Shown here piece by piece: positions 55,471-64,000 of a stretch of DNA of 64,000 nt. Each line of letters begins with the position of its first letter. Position 1 is the first letter of the stretch. The stretch spans positions 50,340-114,339 of the forward strand of contig WION01000168.1 in the NCBI GenBank assembly GCA_015039365.1, in the 5' to 3' direction. The position numbers and the translations under genes are program-made. The notes under the pieces are model-generated. The model searched no databases, was not told the DNA's origin, and saw only the letters and a list, made by a program, of their open reading frames with translations. Source of the stretch: Amanita rubescens. Taxonomy: Eukaryota > Basidiomycota > Agaricomycetes > Agaricales > Amanitaceae.

Positions 55471-57012
55471 ATGACCGAACCAAGCCGCCGCATGCCCATC
55501 CGAACGAACAAGGAGGCACCCTGCTTCCGAGGCACTGCCGCTGGCCTTGAGAGATACCTCGAAGATATCGAGATGATCTGCGAGGATAGACAACGCTCTG
55601 GAGATGCTGAACTGATCAAATGGGCTGTCTACTATACCGATGAGAAATCTTCCGAGATCTGGAGAGCCGCTCGAGACACCCTATCGGATCCGAAAACCTG
55701 GGACGCGTTTAAGAAAGCGATTTCCGAGATCTACCCCGAGGCACAGCCCGATCGCCGCCACACTATTGCAGCACTACATGCCGTTTCCGGCCGCTTCTCA
55801 GCGCAAAATGTCACATCCGAGACAGCCCTTGCTGAGTATCACAGGGAATTTTCCGGAACAGCTCAATACCTCATCGGAAAGCACCGCATGACACGCCGTG
55901 AGGCAAGCATCATGTACATGTCCGCATTCCCTCCCGAGCTCCGACCCGATATCACTACTCGGCTCACAATCAAGTACCCGGATGTCCACCCCGATGACGG
56001 CTATGATCTAAAAGACATGAATAGTGCTGCACAATTCATTATCAGCTCAAGGTCTGCTATAGCCTTGCTCGCCGCGACCACCCCACAAGCTCCGACGCTT
56101 CCGACGCCTCCGACACCTATCCCTACTCCCCCTCCGAGCACTGCCTTCGCTCCGAGCACAGCTTCCACCCATCTCCTTAGCGGATGCATTTTCTGCGGAG
56201 ATATCAATCATCGGACGGCCTGGTGCCATATCAGGGATGAATATGCAAGGCAAGGGAAGATCAAAATAGTTGACGGACGGATTCAATTTTTGGACGGCAA
56301 CGAACCGAATGCATTCCAATACCGCCACTTCGGACAATGGTTCAAAGAACGCATCGATGTATGGCTGCTGAGGTACACACAGCCGACCGCTCCGAAGCCA
56401 TTTGTGTCCTCCAACTACTTCCTGGAAGCTCTAGACCACTCCGGAACGCATACCACCGAGCCTGTCAATACTGAAGCACTGCAAAACGTACATACGACTC
56501 CGACGCACATACACATTAGCACCACAATCCCTAATCAATCCACGCTCCCTAATACCACCCCCTCCGAACCCTCTGAACCCCCCAGACCCTCCGACGCTCC
56601 TACCACTACAACGCATGATACCACCGAGACCTCCGAGGCTTCTGATGACCCCACCACTGCTACGCCAATTTCTGCCACCCCGGAAACCCTCGGCGACCCC
56701 ATCACCGAAGTCTTTATCATTTCCGGGCCATCTGGCATCCCAACAGCTGCCATTCCGAGACCTGATTCCGCCGAAATTCCAACTGCCGCCTTGACCGCCT
56801 GCACGATCGAAGAAAGCGAGACGAGAAGAACCCACCCACCACTTCCCTTCTACTTTCTATCACCATCCGACCTCTCTGACCTGACCAGGAGGTCAGTATT
56901 AAAAGTACCCAGGAGGTGTAACGAGCCGATTCTGGCTACGTTGGAACCGATCTCCGAAACCTTCCGAAGCTCCCCGAAGCACTCCGAGCCTATACTCGAC
57001 CCCGGAGGATGA
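55471..57012 (+). CDS. Gag protein with CCHC zinc knuckle
   Basis: About 513 residues from the ATG at 55471; the frame is also open upstream. A capsid-type region holds KEAPCFRGTAAGLERYLEDI, ELIKWAVYYTDEKSSEIWRA, TWDAFKKAISEIYPEA, YHREFSGTAQYLIGKHRMTR and MYMSAFPPELRPDI. A Pro/Thr linker precedes one CCHC knuckle CIFCGDINHRTAWC (C-x2-C-x4-H-x4-C) at about residue 240. A long Thr/Pro/Ser/Glu-rich low-complexity C-terminal part follows. The last codons (about 30) read into the 3' LTR (CNEPILATLEPISETFRSSP). No frame leads into pol. Long compared with Gag of the gypsy element in this window, and unrelated in sequence by eye. Confidence 0.85.
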   Translation: MTEPSRRMPIRTNKEAPCFRGTAAGLERYLEDIEMICEDRQRSGDAELIKWAVYYTDEKSSEIWRAARDTLSDPKTWDAFKKAISEIYPEAQPDRRHTIAALHAVSGRFSAQNVTSETALAEYHREFSGTAQYLIGKHRMTRREASIMYMSAFPPELRPDITTRLTIKYPDVHPDDGYDLKDMNSAAQFIISSRSAIALLAATTPQAPTLPTPPTPIPTPPPSTAFAPSTASTHLLSGCIFCGDINHRTAWCHIRDEYARQGKIKIVDGRIQFLDGNEPNAFQYRHFGQWFKERIDVWLLRYTQPTAPKPFVSSNYFLEALDHSGTHTTEPVNTEALQNVHTTPTHIHISTTIPNQSTLPNTTPSEPSEPPRPSDAPTTTTHDTTETSEASDDPTTATPISATPETLGDPITEVFIISGPSGIPTAAIPRPDSAEIPTAALTACTIEESETRRTHPPLPFYFLSPSDLSDLTRRSVLKVPRRCNEPILATLEPISETFRSSPKHSEPILDPGG

Positions 57013-57314
57013 TCGTTTGTGTTCGGACGCATGCACAGGCCTCAGACTCGGTGCAGGAATTGTCACATGGTCACCTCGTGCCTCCGTAGTATATATACCA
57101 TTGTGTACATAGTTGTAGTTAGCGAATTATCACCCCGTTACTGCTCCGAGTTCGATTCCTTTCGTTCCCTTTGTTCCTCGGTGCTTTGGACACCTTCCAC
57201 TCGTTCACCTTCGCATTCGGCACCCTCTCTGCCTCCGAGGCACCCCCAGGACTGACCTCCGAAGCCCCTTTGGCTGAACGCACTTCCGCATCGGCCTTCT
57301 TCTGATCGTTTCAC
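56917..57314 (+). repeat. 3' LTR of the gag-only element
   Basis: Matches 54688-55084. Preceded by CCCAGGAGG, the polypurine tract. Confidence 0.9.
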
Positions 57315-57520
57315 CGACATCAGGTATAAAATGAGTGATATCATCCCCCAGGCTCCCCTAGGTCGTCGCTATGGTGCATTTTTCAGTGAACCATCCCAAG
57401 TAGAGGAGCGTCGGAAACCATGGAATCAGTACAATTAGCTTCCTCCTACTGCAATTGCACCTTTTGTTAAATATAGAATTATATTTATAGAATGATTAAC
57501 TACTGATTGACTACAATCAA

Positions 57521-57947
57521 TGTTACTCATATCGCTTGCGTCATCCTTTATGTATGACATAGAGATGACATCATAATGACTTCATTATGATAACATGGTG
57601 ACATCATGATAGACTCATGATCACATCTTATGGTGTACTTAGCACGCCATATCTTCTCATCTATACTATACGCTTACACATATGTAGACACATATTTGTT
57701 CTCTCCTAGTATATAAACCTGTCCTGTATCGTAGAATAGGACAATCCATTCTCTTCCTCTTACTATCACTACTACGCCGAAGGGTAGTGCTAAGATCATA
57801 TCGCAATAGGTAAGCTATTGCACCTGCTCATGCTGTGGACACGCTCTCGCGTAGACCTGTCTTCTTCGTCAGGTTATGGGCCCCGCCGTCGATATTGCCA
57901 GGACCCACATCGCCGCTCGCTTGCTCGTCATCCGACATGATGTCCCA
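57521..57947 (+). repeat. Probable 5' LTR of the copia element
   Basis: Starts TGTTACTC, ends TCCCA; a TATATAA box lies at 57710. A primer-site-like TGGTATAGTATCGC starts at 57949, resembling the common copia TGGTATCAGAGC. Without the 3' LTR the limits are tentative. Confidence 0.45.
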
Positions 57948-57949
57948 CT

Positions 57950-58771
57950 GGTATAGTATCGCAGCGAGCCTGATATGGTCTTATCATCTTGATATTACTA
58001 ATCCTTGATATGGTATATGCGCTAATGACATGCGCCCGGACCCTAGGGCTTTAGGGGGATCTCCTAGACACCCAGGGATAAGGGTACTTCCTATGTTTCT
58101 CGACGCTGGCATGGCAACGTCGGCCCCCACAGAGTTATACTTGCCCTCTGTGATGTGACTGGGGTATTCATGCACGATATAACATCATAAGCCCCTAGAG
58201 GCTTTATAATACAATATGGCTCGTATATAGAAACTTCTAGTATAAAGAACGTGCTGACACCTCATTGTGGGTGGTACACGCAGTCTATTAAGGATGCGCC
58301 CTTAGGGACTCCTTTAGTCGGAATGATCGTTAGGATCATTCTAAGTTTGGGCTCTATGGTGATCCCATAATCCCATTTAGAAGTTTCATATTGATTACCG
58401 GTCGTGCTTATATAATGGTCTGGGGGGTTTATGGACCAGACATTATTTCTATTTTACAATCACAACGGGTAAAACCGTGGTTCGCCCAAGAGTGCTTGAG
58501 CCAGCGATTGATTTTGCATGTCATTTACAGCATTCAGGGATAATCCGAGCTTTCAAGACCGAGTGGACCTGTGGACCTGAGCTTTATCTAAGCTTGGCTT
58601 GTAACTAAGTTACTCAGGGTCGGTTGGTTTAACCGAATATGGACTGTACTCGTAACCGAGGAACTCTATATAGTCTGACATTCTAGTCTATGGCACCCTG
58701 GTAACTTAATAAAGACGAATTAGACTTTTTAGCTTTAAATTAAGCTTTAAGCTCATTAAATTCTCTTTTAG
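57950..58771 (+). other. Copia leader; contains candidate splice sites
   Basis: Noncoding by eye. A strong 3' splice site (TTCTCTTTTAG at 58761-58771) ends this region, and good 5' splice sites exist upstream (AATAGGTAAGC at 57808, in the LTR; GTAACTT at 58703). An intron in the leader would join an upstream start exon to the frame at 58772 (inference). Confidence 0.4.
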
Positions 58772-59323
58772 GAAAGAAAACTGGATTCCGAAACTAGTAC
58801 TCCGCTACCAGTTTACGAAGCTGAAGGAGAATCATTTCCTCCTGCCCGGAGATTACCTCCTTCTTACGACGCTCCAATCCCACCGTTTCCCTTAATCCTA
58901 GGGGACCGGACTTTTATTGATACACCGGCACCAATTCCATCTTCGTCCTATTCTAGGACGATAGTTCGTATTGTCAATCCTGATACCAGATTCGGTATCA
59001 CAACTCGTGGACCTGTCACAGTTCACGATCGAAGAGATCACTTCTTAGCCGCGCGACTTAGAAACGGCCGCACCTTACAAGACGAAATAATACATCGTCG
59101 TAGACAGGCAGCTATCGAAGAAGGTGTTCCGCCCACCTTAGATCTTTGGATTCCACCCAGGGGCACTTCAGTAGCCCAACACATAGCAAATAGGCGTACA
59201 CGCCGTAATCTCGAAAGAGATAACCAAGAGGTCGAAAACCTCGAAAATCAAAGAAACTTCCATTTCTTTTGGCGTCTCCTAACCGCCTATATCATAATCA
59301 TCACATCCGCCTTCCTCGTCTAA
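58772..59323 (+). CDS. ATG-less exon with C-terminal membrane segment, upstream of copia gag
   Basis: Open for 183 codons from the splice acceptor at 58771 to TAA at 59321-59323, which almost touches the gag ATG at 59325. The frame just before the acceptor is closed by TAG. The protein begins ERKLDSETSTPLPVYEAEGE, then a proline-rich SFPPARRLPPSYDAPIPPFP, then TIVRIVNPDTRFGITTRGPV, VHDRRDHFLAARLRNGRT, basic helices (HIANRRTRRNLERDNQEVEN), and ends HFFWRLLTAYIIIITSAFLV, a hydrophobic segment of about 18 residues. No ATG inside, so translation would need a spliced upstream exon. No known family. Its position before gag is unusual for copia elements. Confidence 0.6.
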   Translation, partial: ERKLDSETSTPLPVYEAEGESFPPARRLPPSYDAPIPPFPLILGDRTFIDTPAPIPSSSYSRTIVRIVNPDTRFGITTRGPVTVHDRRDHFLAARLRNGRTLQDEIIHRRRQAAIEEGVPPTLDLWIPPRGTSVAQHIANRRTRRNLERDNQEVENLENQRNFHFFWRLLTAYIIIITSAFLV

Positions 59324-59324
59324 T

Positions 59325-60068
59325 ATGTCTAACGACTTGACGATTCCTAGTTCCATTCCCGTTTTGAATGGAACTAACTATAAAGAATGGGAACGTATGA
59401 TGCGATTCCTATTACAAACAAAGGGACTATTTCAGTACCTTAAAAGTGATTATGTTCATCCACCACGGGTTACCCCGTTAGAACAATTCTTCATTGATAC
59501 AGGTGTTCGTGCAGCCATAACTGCACAACCTGCGGTAGCAGCAGTTGCCGCACATGGTACACATCCAGCAATACCTGCAATCCCAGCCGTTGAGGGTGAA
59601 CCGGCTATCACCCAACAAATGGTTGATAATGCAAAGGCCGTTAAAAAGGCTTTTGAAGATTGGGTCGTCGAGGATGATCGCATCCTCGGATCCATAAACA
59701 TGAAATGTTCTGCTACCATACAGCAGATCAATTCAGAAGTAAATGCCGCCCGTGTTCTATGGCATAACTTAGAACAACAATACGGTGTAACGACGTCTGC
59801 CGGAATTTATAATGACTTCCAATTAGCCGTTACTTGGAAGTTTCAAGATAAAAAGGATCCCACACAATCCTTAAACGACCTCCTCGCCATTATAAACCGC
59901 TTAGCATCAAGCGGAATTACATTGCCTGCAAATGTACAGGCAATGATTGTACTTTCAGCTGTCCCCTGTCATTGGGACAATTTTGCCGCTGTGGTTCTAG
60001 CCACAACAGAACCATCGGATCTTACGATCCAAGGGATACTTCCCTTAATTCAGAATGAGTGGCGCTGA
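59325..60068 (+). CDS. Copia Gag (UBN2-type)
   Basis: 247 residues from ATG 59325. N-terminal MSNDLTIPSSIPVLNGTNYK and EWERMMRFLLQTKGLFQYL match the start of the copia-type Gag domain (NG.NY..W...M...L...LW.....). An Ala/Pro-rich insert (AQPAVAAVAAHGTHPAIPAI) follows, then KAVKKAFEDWVVEDDRILGS, AARVLWHNLEQQYG, QSLNDLLAIINRLASSGI and IQGILPLIQNEWR, stop TGA at 60066-60068. The same frame continues after the TGA with an RGG-rich segment. Gag ends with no CCHC knuckle. Confidence 0.85.
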   Translation: MSNDLTIPSSIPVLNGTNYKEWERMMRFLLQTKGLFQYLKSDYVHPPRVTPLEQFFIDTGVRAAITAQPAVAAVAAHGTHPAIPAIPAVEGEPAITQQMVDNAKAVKKAFEDWVVEDDRILGSINMKCSATIQQINSEVNAARVLWHNLEQQYGVTTSAGIYNDFQLAVTWKFQDKKDPTQSLNDLLAIINRLASSGITLPANVQAMIVLSAVPCHWDNFAAVVLATTEPSDLTIQGILPLIQNEWR

Positions 60069-62987
60069 AGGCACCCTGAATCTGCCGCGACGGCAAATAC
60101 GTCGCAACAACAGCAGCAACCATGGCAACAAGTACGTGGTCGAGGACGAGGACGTGCTCGCGGACGTGGCCGCGGAGCAGGTCGTGGACGTGGGGGGAGG
60201 CCTTATTCTAGGCCTCCACAAGGCGCTCAAACACCGGCTCCTACTGCTCCTCCGGCAAATCAAAATTGGCCGGGTAAAGTTGAGGGCCAAACACGTGGTC
60301 CTAACTGGGAGAGGAACCGAGAACGCCGAAAGGCAGATGCAGCCGAGAAGAAGGCTGCCAAAGCCGCAGAACATACTATGAGTTCTGCACATACCGTCGC
60401 CCGTATTGGGCCTTATGACATCACTGAGCCAGTTGCCGGCTCTAGCAAAGGCAAACAAAGAGAAAAGGACGAACAGAACTTTGAGTCCTATAAATCGAAC
60501 CGAGGAATGGGGATATCGTCAGACGATATCGATTACAAAAATATGGATATAGATCAGGAAGCTGAACTATATTATGATGATTACTACTATGAAGATAACG
60601 GCGAACAATGGTATGAAACCATTAAGAAACTGGAAATGGCTAACTTTCTCTTTATAGAGGCAGCGATGAAAATGGTGTTCCCTAAATTGGGACATCATCG
60701 TCGTACTATAAATTCCTTCTTTGAACAATCTGTACTATATGATAGTATAAATTATAAAGAAAATTTAGACGAAACCTGCCTTGTAAGAGATAAGTTTAGT
60801 GACACTGCCATTTATAATGCAAATATGATCGAACGATCATATAATATTGGTAACATGTTTAAGAAACCTTTTACGTGTTTAGCAGTCAATAAAAGAAAAT
60901 TTAAGGATAAAGTACATCCGACATGTCCCTGTCCGGAATGTGTTGAGAAACGTACTGGAGATACACTATGGATGTGTGACTCTGGTGCATCCGATCACTT
61001 TACCTTCAGTAGGAAAGATTTCTCTGAATACAGAGAATTTCCTGCAAATGAAAACCACAGTGTTAAAACTGCTAATGGTTTAGATCGTCTTGAGGGACTT
61101 GGCACAGTTATTCTTGAACACAAGTTATCCACAGGGGAAACAACACTCGTAAAGCTCTTCCCTGTCCTATATATGCCACGGGCAACTGCACGCTTGATTT
61201 CAAACGGCAGATTAATCCGACAAGGATTGACTTGTAAACAAGATGAAAAGATGGTAGTTTTTTCCTTTACAGACTCGGGTAGAACATGTATCGAAGGACA
61301 TTATCTTATGCCCGATGATACATTAGTTTACGCTCGAGGTAGGATTATCATAATGAATCCTACACTGGTTTCCGGTCCTGGCTTAGCCAACAGGAATTCT
61401 AAATTAATTCTTGGAAGACCGACAAAGAAACCAAACGCAGAGTCTATAGAAAAATTATTAGACTACGAGACCTGGCATAAACGTTTTGGTCATCCATCTA
61501 ACGAAGTCTTTTCGAAGATACCGTTAAATGTCAATGGATGGAAAGAAGTTACACTTCCAGAAGGAAAACTACGTTGTGAAGGTTGTCTAAAAGGCAAAAT
61601 GAAGGCAAAACCTTATAAATTGTCTTCAAAGAGAGCTACTCGTCCTTTTGAGTTACTCCATATGGATCTTATGACCGTACCGGTCATATCCTACCACAAA
61701 TACAAATATATTGGTGTCATCGTTGACGATTTCACCTCGTATACGTGGATTGGTTTATTAAAAACCAAAGATCAAACTCTAGAATATTTTACCGGCTGGT
61801 ATAATGAGTTTGTAGATCCTAAACAACCTATCTCTCACCTCTGTTCTGATCGAGGGGGGGAATTTGTAAATAAAGCCTTTGAAGAATTCCTTAAATCCAA
61901 AGGAATTAAACATCAACAGACAGCTCCTTACACCCCACAGCAAAATGGTCGCGTTGAACGCATGAATCAGACTTTGTCAGACAAAGCTGAGGCTATGCGA
62001 TTAGACGCAGGATGTCCGAAATCTTGGTGGGAGTTCTCATTCAGAACGGCTGTGCATGTGTACAACCGCACTCCCCTAAAACGGACTAAATGGAAGACCC
62101 CTCTGGAAAATCTTCTTAATAAAAAACCAGACGTATCATACTTTCGAGTATTTGGATGTGAAGCTTGGGTATTTATCCCTGATCAACGGAGACCGGATAA
62201 GCTGTCCGAGAAATCCGTTTTATGTACTTTTGTAGGATATGAATCAGGAACCAAAGGCTATAGGTTCATGACGTCGACAAATACACTGGTCATATCCTCC
62301 CAAGCCACATTCTTTGAAAACAGGTTTCCGCGCAAAGGAAAGACTACAGATATAATTACTGAAGATCTTGGTCCGATCTGGGAGGCGATTCCTCAAGAGG
62401 AACCTAACCGCCCTCCACAAAATTTGGATTTAGATGACTTACTCCCAGAGAACCGTAGACGTTCTCCGAGCCGTAGACGCTCACCAAGTTTGGATCGAAG
62501 GGGTGCATCTCCTGATCGACAGCAGTCAGACCCTTCTGATGATTCAAACGATGATGATGACGGTGATGAATTTGCCGATCGTCGAAGAGATTTTTTGGAT
62601 GATGATATCCGAAGGCAAAGGGAAGAAAGAGAACAAGAAAGATGTGACAATTATCGTAGACAACGCGATGATTGGAAAAAGGGTCAAGGAATTGATAAAC
62701 AGTCTCGTTTACGAGATCAATTCAAATGTCAAATGAGTGATATGTTTAAGAAACGTAAAACTCCTGAACCTTTTAGACGTACTCCCTCTCCACAAATAAA
62801 AGAGGAGACTCCTGTTCCTTCTAGGCCTATAACTCCGATACCATATGTATCTAGGCCACCTTCGCCTCGTAGTCCTATGGATGAAGATAATCCCTTCTCT
62901 TTGAATCAAAGAGATCGTGATGAAATAGAAAACCCATTTATGATGGATCTGTCATATCCCGTTCTGGACTCCACCCAAACTCCATGA
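60069..62987 (+). CDS. Copia Pol: RGG-rich linker, protease, integrase; RT absent
   Basis: Same frame as gag across TGA. 60069-60377 encodes QQQQQPWQQV and an RG-rich stretch (RGRGRGRARGRGRGAGRGRG). From the ATG at 60378: an acidic region, a CPCPEC cysteine patch, protease LWMCDSGASDHFTFS (about residue 200 from that ATG), GAG-pre-integrase TWHKRFGHPSNEVF and CEGCLKGK (about 366-405), integrase core HMDLMTV (429), CSDRGGEFVN (490), NGRVERMNQTL (522), and YFRVFGCEAWVFIP. A charged, repeat-like tail (RRRSPSRRRSPS, then Asp/Arg-rich) follows and the frame ends at 62987 (VLDSTQTP), where RT should begin. The loss of RT is probably due to insertion of the ACTCC-rich sequence. Confidence 0.88.
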   Translation, partial: RHPESAATANTSQQQQQPWQQVRGRGRGRARGRGRGAGRGRGGRPYSRPPQGAQTPAPTAPPANQNWPGKVEGQTRGPNWERNRERRKADAAEKKAAKAAEHTMSSAHTVARIGPYDITEPVAGSSKGKQREKDEQNFESYKSNRGMGISSDDIDYKNMDIDQEAELYYDDYYYEDNGEQWYETIKKLEMANFLFIEAAMKMVFPKLGHHRRTINSFFEQSVLYDSINYKENLDETCLVRDKFSDTAIYNANMIERSYNIGNMFKKPFTCLAVNKRKFKDKVHPTCPCPECVEKRTGDTLWMCDSGASDHFTFSRKDFSEYREFPANENHSVKTANGLDRLEGLGTVILEHKLSTGETTLVKLFPVLYMPRATARLISNGRLIRQGLTCKQDEKMVVFSFTDSGRTCIEGHYLMPDDTLVYARGRIIIMNPTLVSGPGLANRNSKLILGRPTKKPNAESIEKLLDYETWHKRFGHPSNEVFSKIPLNVNGWKEVTLPEGKLRCEGCLKGKMKAKPYKLSSKRATRPFELLHMDLMTVPVISYHKYKYIGVIVDDFTSYTWIGLLKTKDQTLEYFTGWYNEFVDPKQPISHLCSDRGGEFVNKAFEEFLKSKGIKHQQTAPYTPQQNGRVERMNQTLSDKAEAMRLDAGCPKSWWEFSFRTAVHVYNRTPLKRTKWKTPLENLLNKKPDVSYFRVFGCEAWVFIPDQRRPDKLSEKSVLCTFVGYESGTKGYRFMTSTNTLVISSQATFFENRFPRKGKTTDIITEDLGPIWEAIPQEEPNRPPQNLDLDDLLPENRRRSPSRRRSPSLDRRGASPDRQQSDPSDDSNDDDDGDEFADRRRDFLDDDIRRQREEREQERCDNYRRQRDDWKKGQGIDKQSRLRDQFKCQMSDMFKKRKTPEPFRRTPSPQIKEETPVPSRPITPIPYVSRPPSPRSPMDEDNPFSLNQRDRDEIENPFMMDLSYPVLDSTQTP

Positions 62988-63290
62988 CCTCGGACCCCGA
63001 TGGACTCCTGACTATACCCATGACCACTTTCCACCCATGTTGCATCTCATATCAAGCCTATGCCAAAACTCCGAAAACTCCGTGACAAACTCCGTGACGG
63101 ACTCCGTCACAACTCCGTCACAACTCCGTCACAACTCCGTGCATATTCGCTAAGTTCCTTTCTACATATTCTCCATACTTGTTTCACCTCTTGTTTCATC
63201 TCGGGTATCACCAGCACTTTACACTCCCCCCCCTGTCCGAATAGACTCCGAGTCCAGTCCGAGGACTCCGAGGACTCCGAGTAGACTCCA
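62970..63290. repeat. ACTCC(G)-rich repeats and a poly-C element terminus
   Basis: Tandem CTCCGTCACAA units at 63079-63140, and GGACTCC/GACTCCGAG at 63240-63290. At 63208 the terminus CTTTACACTCCCCCCCC appears, followed inward by GTCCGAATAGACTCCGAG, matching the right end of the element at 48083-50650 (read on its other strand). A related element therefore starts at 63208 and runs to the right. Confidence 0.65.
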
Positions 63291-64000
63291 AGTGTTGAAA
63301 CTAGGGGTAACAAGTCCCTAGCGAGCAGCGCAGTCTAGTACATAGAATGTACTACTTACCGAGTGTGGTGTGGAGTTGTTAAGAGCTTACTGGAGCTGGG
63401 GCTCAACAGTAGACAGTAGAGAGGATAATAGGATAAGGATTGACGCTACTAGAGTACAGTTTATATACTACTAAACTACAAATAAGTACAAAGAGTCTTA
63501 TCAGTATGAGTCAAAGGTATTTGACTCATAAGGCGTCATTCCACAGCAATGCACAGCTATTGTACAGCAATACACAGCTTTGCGCAGCACTTGACTCATC
63601 AATTATATTGACTGATTCATCACATTATCAATCTTCAATGTGATAGGTCGATAACCATAACGTATATATGTCTTCTATTCTCATGTCAACATATATTCAC
63701 ATCATCAATAGTTCCACTATTATGATTGGATGATCTCATGTGAATATCTCTAGGATATTCTCATGTCAGAATATGTTCTCATCATCAATCATCCACTATT
63801 ATGATTGGTAGATGAGTATGAGAATATGTCGAATATATTCTCATGTCAATATTTTATCTCACACTCAATCATCCACTATTATGATTGGTTGAGAGATGAG
63901 TAAGTAACTGAGTGTTATAACATTAGTTAGTGTAAACTAATGATATCACTTATATTTACTATATACTGTATGTATATCGTATATTATAAGTCAACACTCC
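63291..64000. repeat. LTR-like sequence with tandem repeats, runs off the window
   Basis: TGTTGAAACTAGGGG at 63292 could be an LTR start; a TATATA box lies near 63461. From about 63690 a unit containing CAATCATCCACTATTATGATTGG repeats three times at about 85-bp spacing, and each unit is partly palindromic (CAATCAT..ATGATTG). No partner LTR is in the window. Confidence 0.4.

Larger units (their letters stand above)
54688..57314 (+). mobile_element. Gag-only non-autonomous LTR retrotransposon
   Basis: Two LTRs of about 397 bp (54688-55084, 56917-57314), each starting TGTAACGAGCC and ending CGTTTCA, nearly identical. A TGG primer site (TGGAGCCCACCGCGAGG) starts two bases after the 5' LTR, and a purine tract (AGGAGG) precedes the 3' LTR. 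The only long frame is gag; no protease, RT, RNase H or integrase. Its replication must depend on a partner element. A clean target duplication is not visible (left ACTGA, right CCGAC), but the flanks match an empty site at 31085-31345. Confidence 0.9.
57521..62990 (+). mobile_element. Ty1/copia retrotransposon, 3' truncated in window
   Basis: Order: probable 5' LTR, untranslated leader with an intron-like segment, ATG-less upstream frame, gag, protease, integrase. Integrase precedes RT, the Ty1/copia order, but RT and RNase H do not follow; ACTCC-repeat sequence begins after about 62970. Single frame over 59325-62987 apart from one TGA. No 3' LTR seen. Confidence 0.85.

Noticed and set aside
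63600..64000. 3' LTR of the copia element
   Set aside because: No similarity by eye to 57521-57947, so it belongs to another element or the LTR call is incomplete.
1..64000. tRNA or rRNA genes
   Set aside because: No cloverleaf or rRNA core sequence was recognised on scanning; a dedicated tRNA search would be decisive.

Overview
The window looks like a repeat-rich, gene-poor stretch of a basidiomycete (Agaricomycetes) genome. Evidence: introns of about 45-75 bp with GT..AG ends, a KDZ-type transposase whose best-known relatives are in mushrooms, a Wee1-type kinase remnant, Helitron-type DUF6570 sequence, GT61 glycosyltransferases, and a tandem family of single-pass membrane proteins with the motif LLSACAICQ. 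The family assignments rest on motifs I recognise; no search was run, and the species cannot be named.

Layout. 1-3000: diverged direct repeats, no secure gene. 3.1-6.6 kb: a broken wee1-like kinase gene whose C-lobe is replaced by a second copy of its own N-terminal segment. 6.6-13.3 kb: degenerate exon-like pieces, a pyrimidine-rich tract and two minisatellites (40-bp TCTG-rich unit; about 120-130-bp unit). 13.5-15.6 kb: an apparently intact FAD-linked (BBE-like) oxidase gene on the minus strand. 16.9-18.6 kb: a Helitron remnant. 19.7-29.5 kb: a tandem array of three secreted/single-pass membrane protein genes (minus) interleaved with a GT61 pseudogene and a nearly intact GT61 gene (plus).

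31.8-51.8 kb is a nest of mobile elements. The host is a Ty3/gypsy chromovirus-like retrotransposon on the minus strand, with two identical 188-bp LTRs and a CAAAT target duplication. Inserted in it are (i) a 1221-bp terminal-inverted-repeat DNA element in the reverse transcriptase with a 6-bp target duplication TAAACG, (ii) a 2328-bp foldback palindrome with arms of about 1055 bp, and (iii) an 11.8-kb KDZ transposon in gag with about 225-bp inverted repeats and the 8-bp target duplication ACCGGTTC. The KDZ element carries a transposase, a gene with RNase H1-N/viroplasmin-like domains, a third conserved-looking gene, and an inner TIR element of about 2.6 kb. The foldback shares its termini with the KDZ element and was probably moved by a KDZ transposase.

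53.1-53.9 kb: an intact two-exon gene of a PD-(D/E)XK-like basidiomycete family. 54.7-57.3 kb: a gag-only, non-autonomous LTR retrotransposon. 57.5 kb to the end: a Ty1/copia element with a probable 5' LTR, a previously unmarked ATG-less exon encoding about 183 residues with a C-terminal membrane segment, gag and integrase in one frame separated by a single UGA, then a truncation by ACTCC-rich repeat sequence and an LTR-like end. Several coding regions are interrupted by single CGA-to-TGA type nonsense codons, as expected from cytosine deamination.
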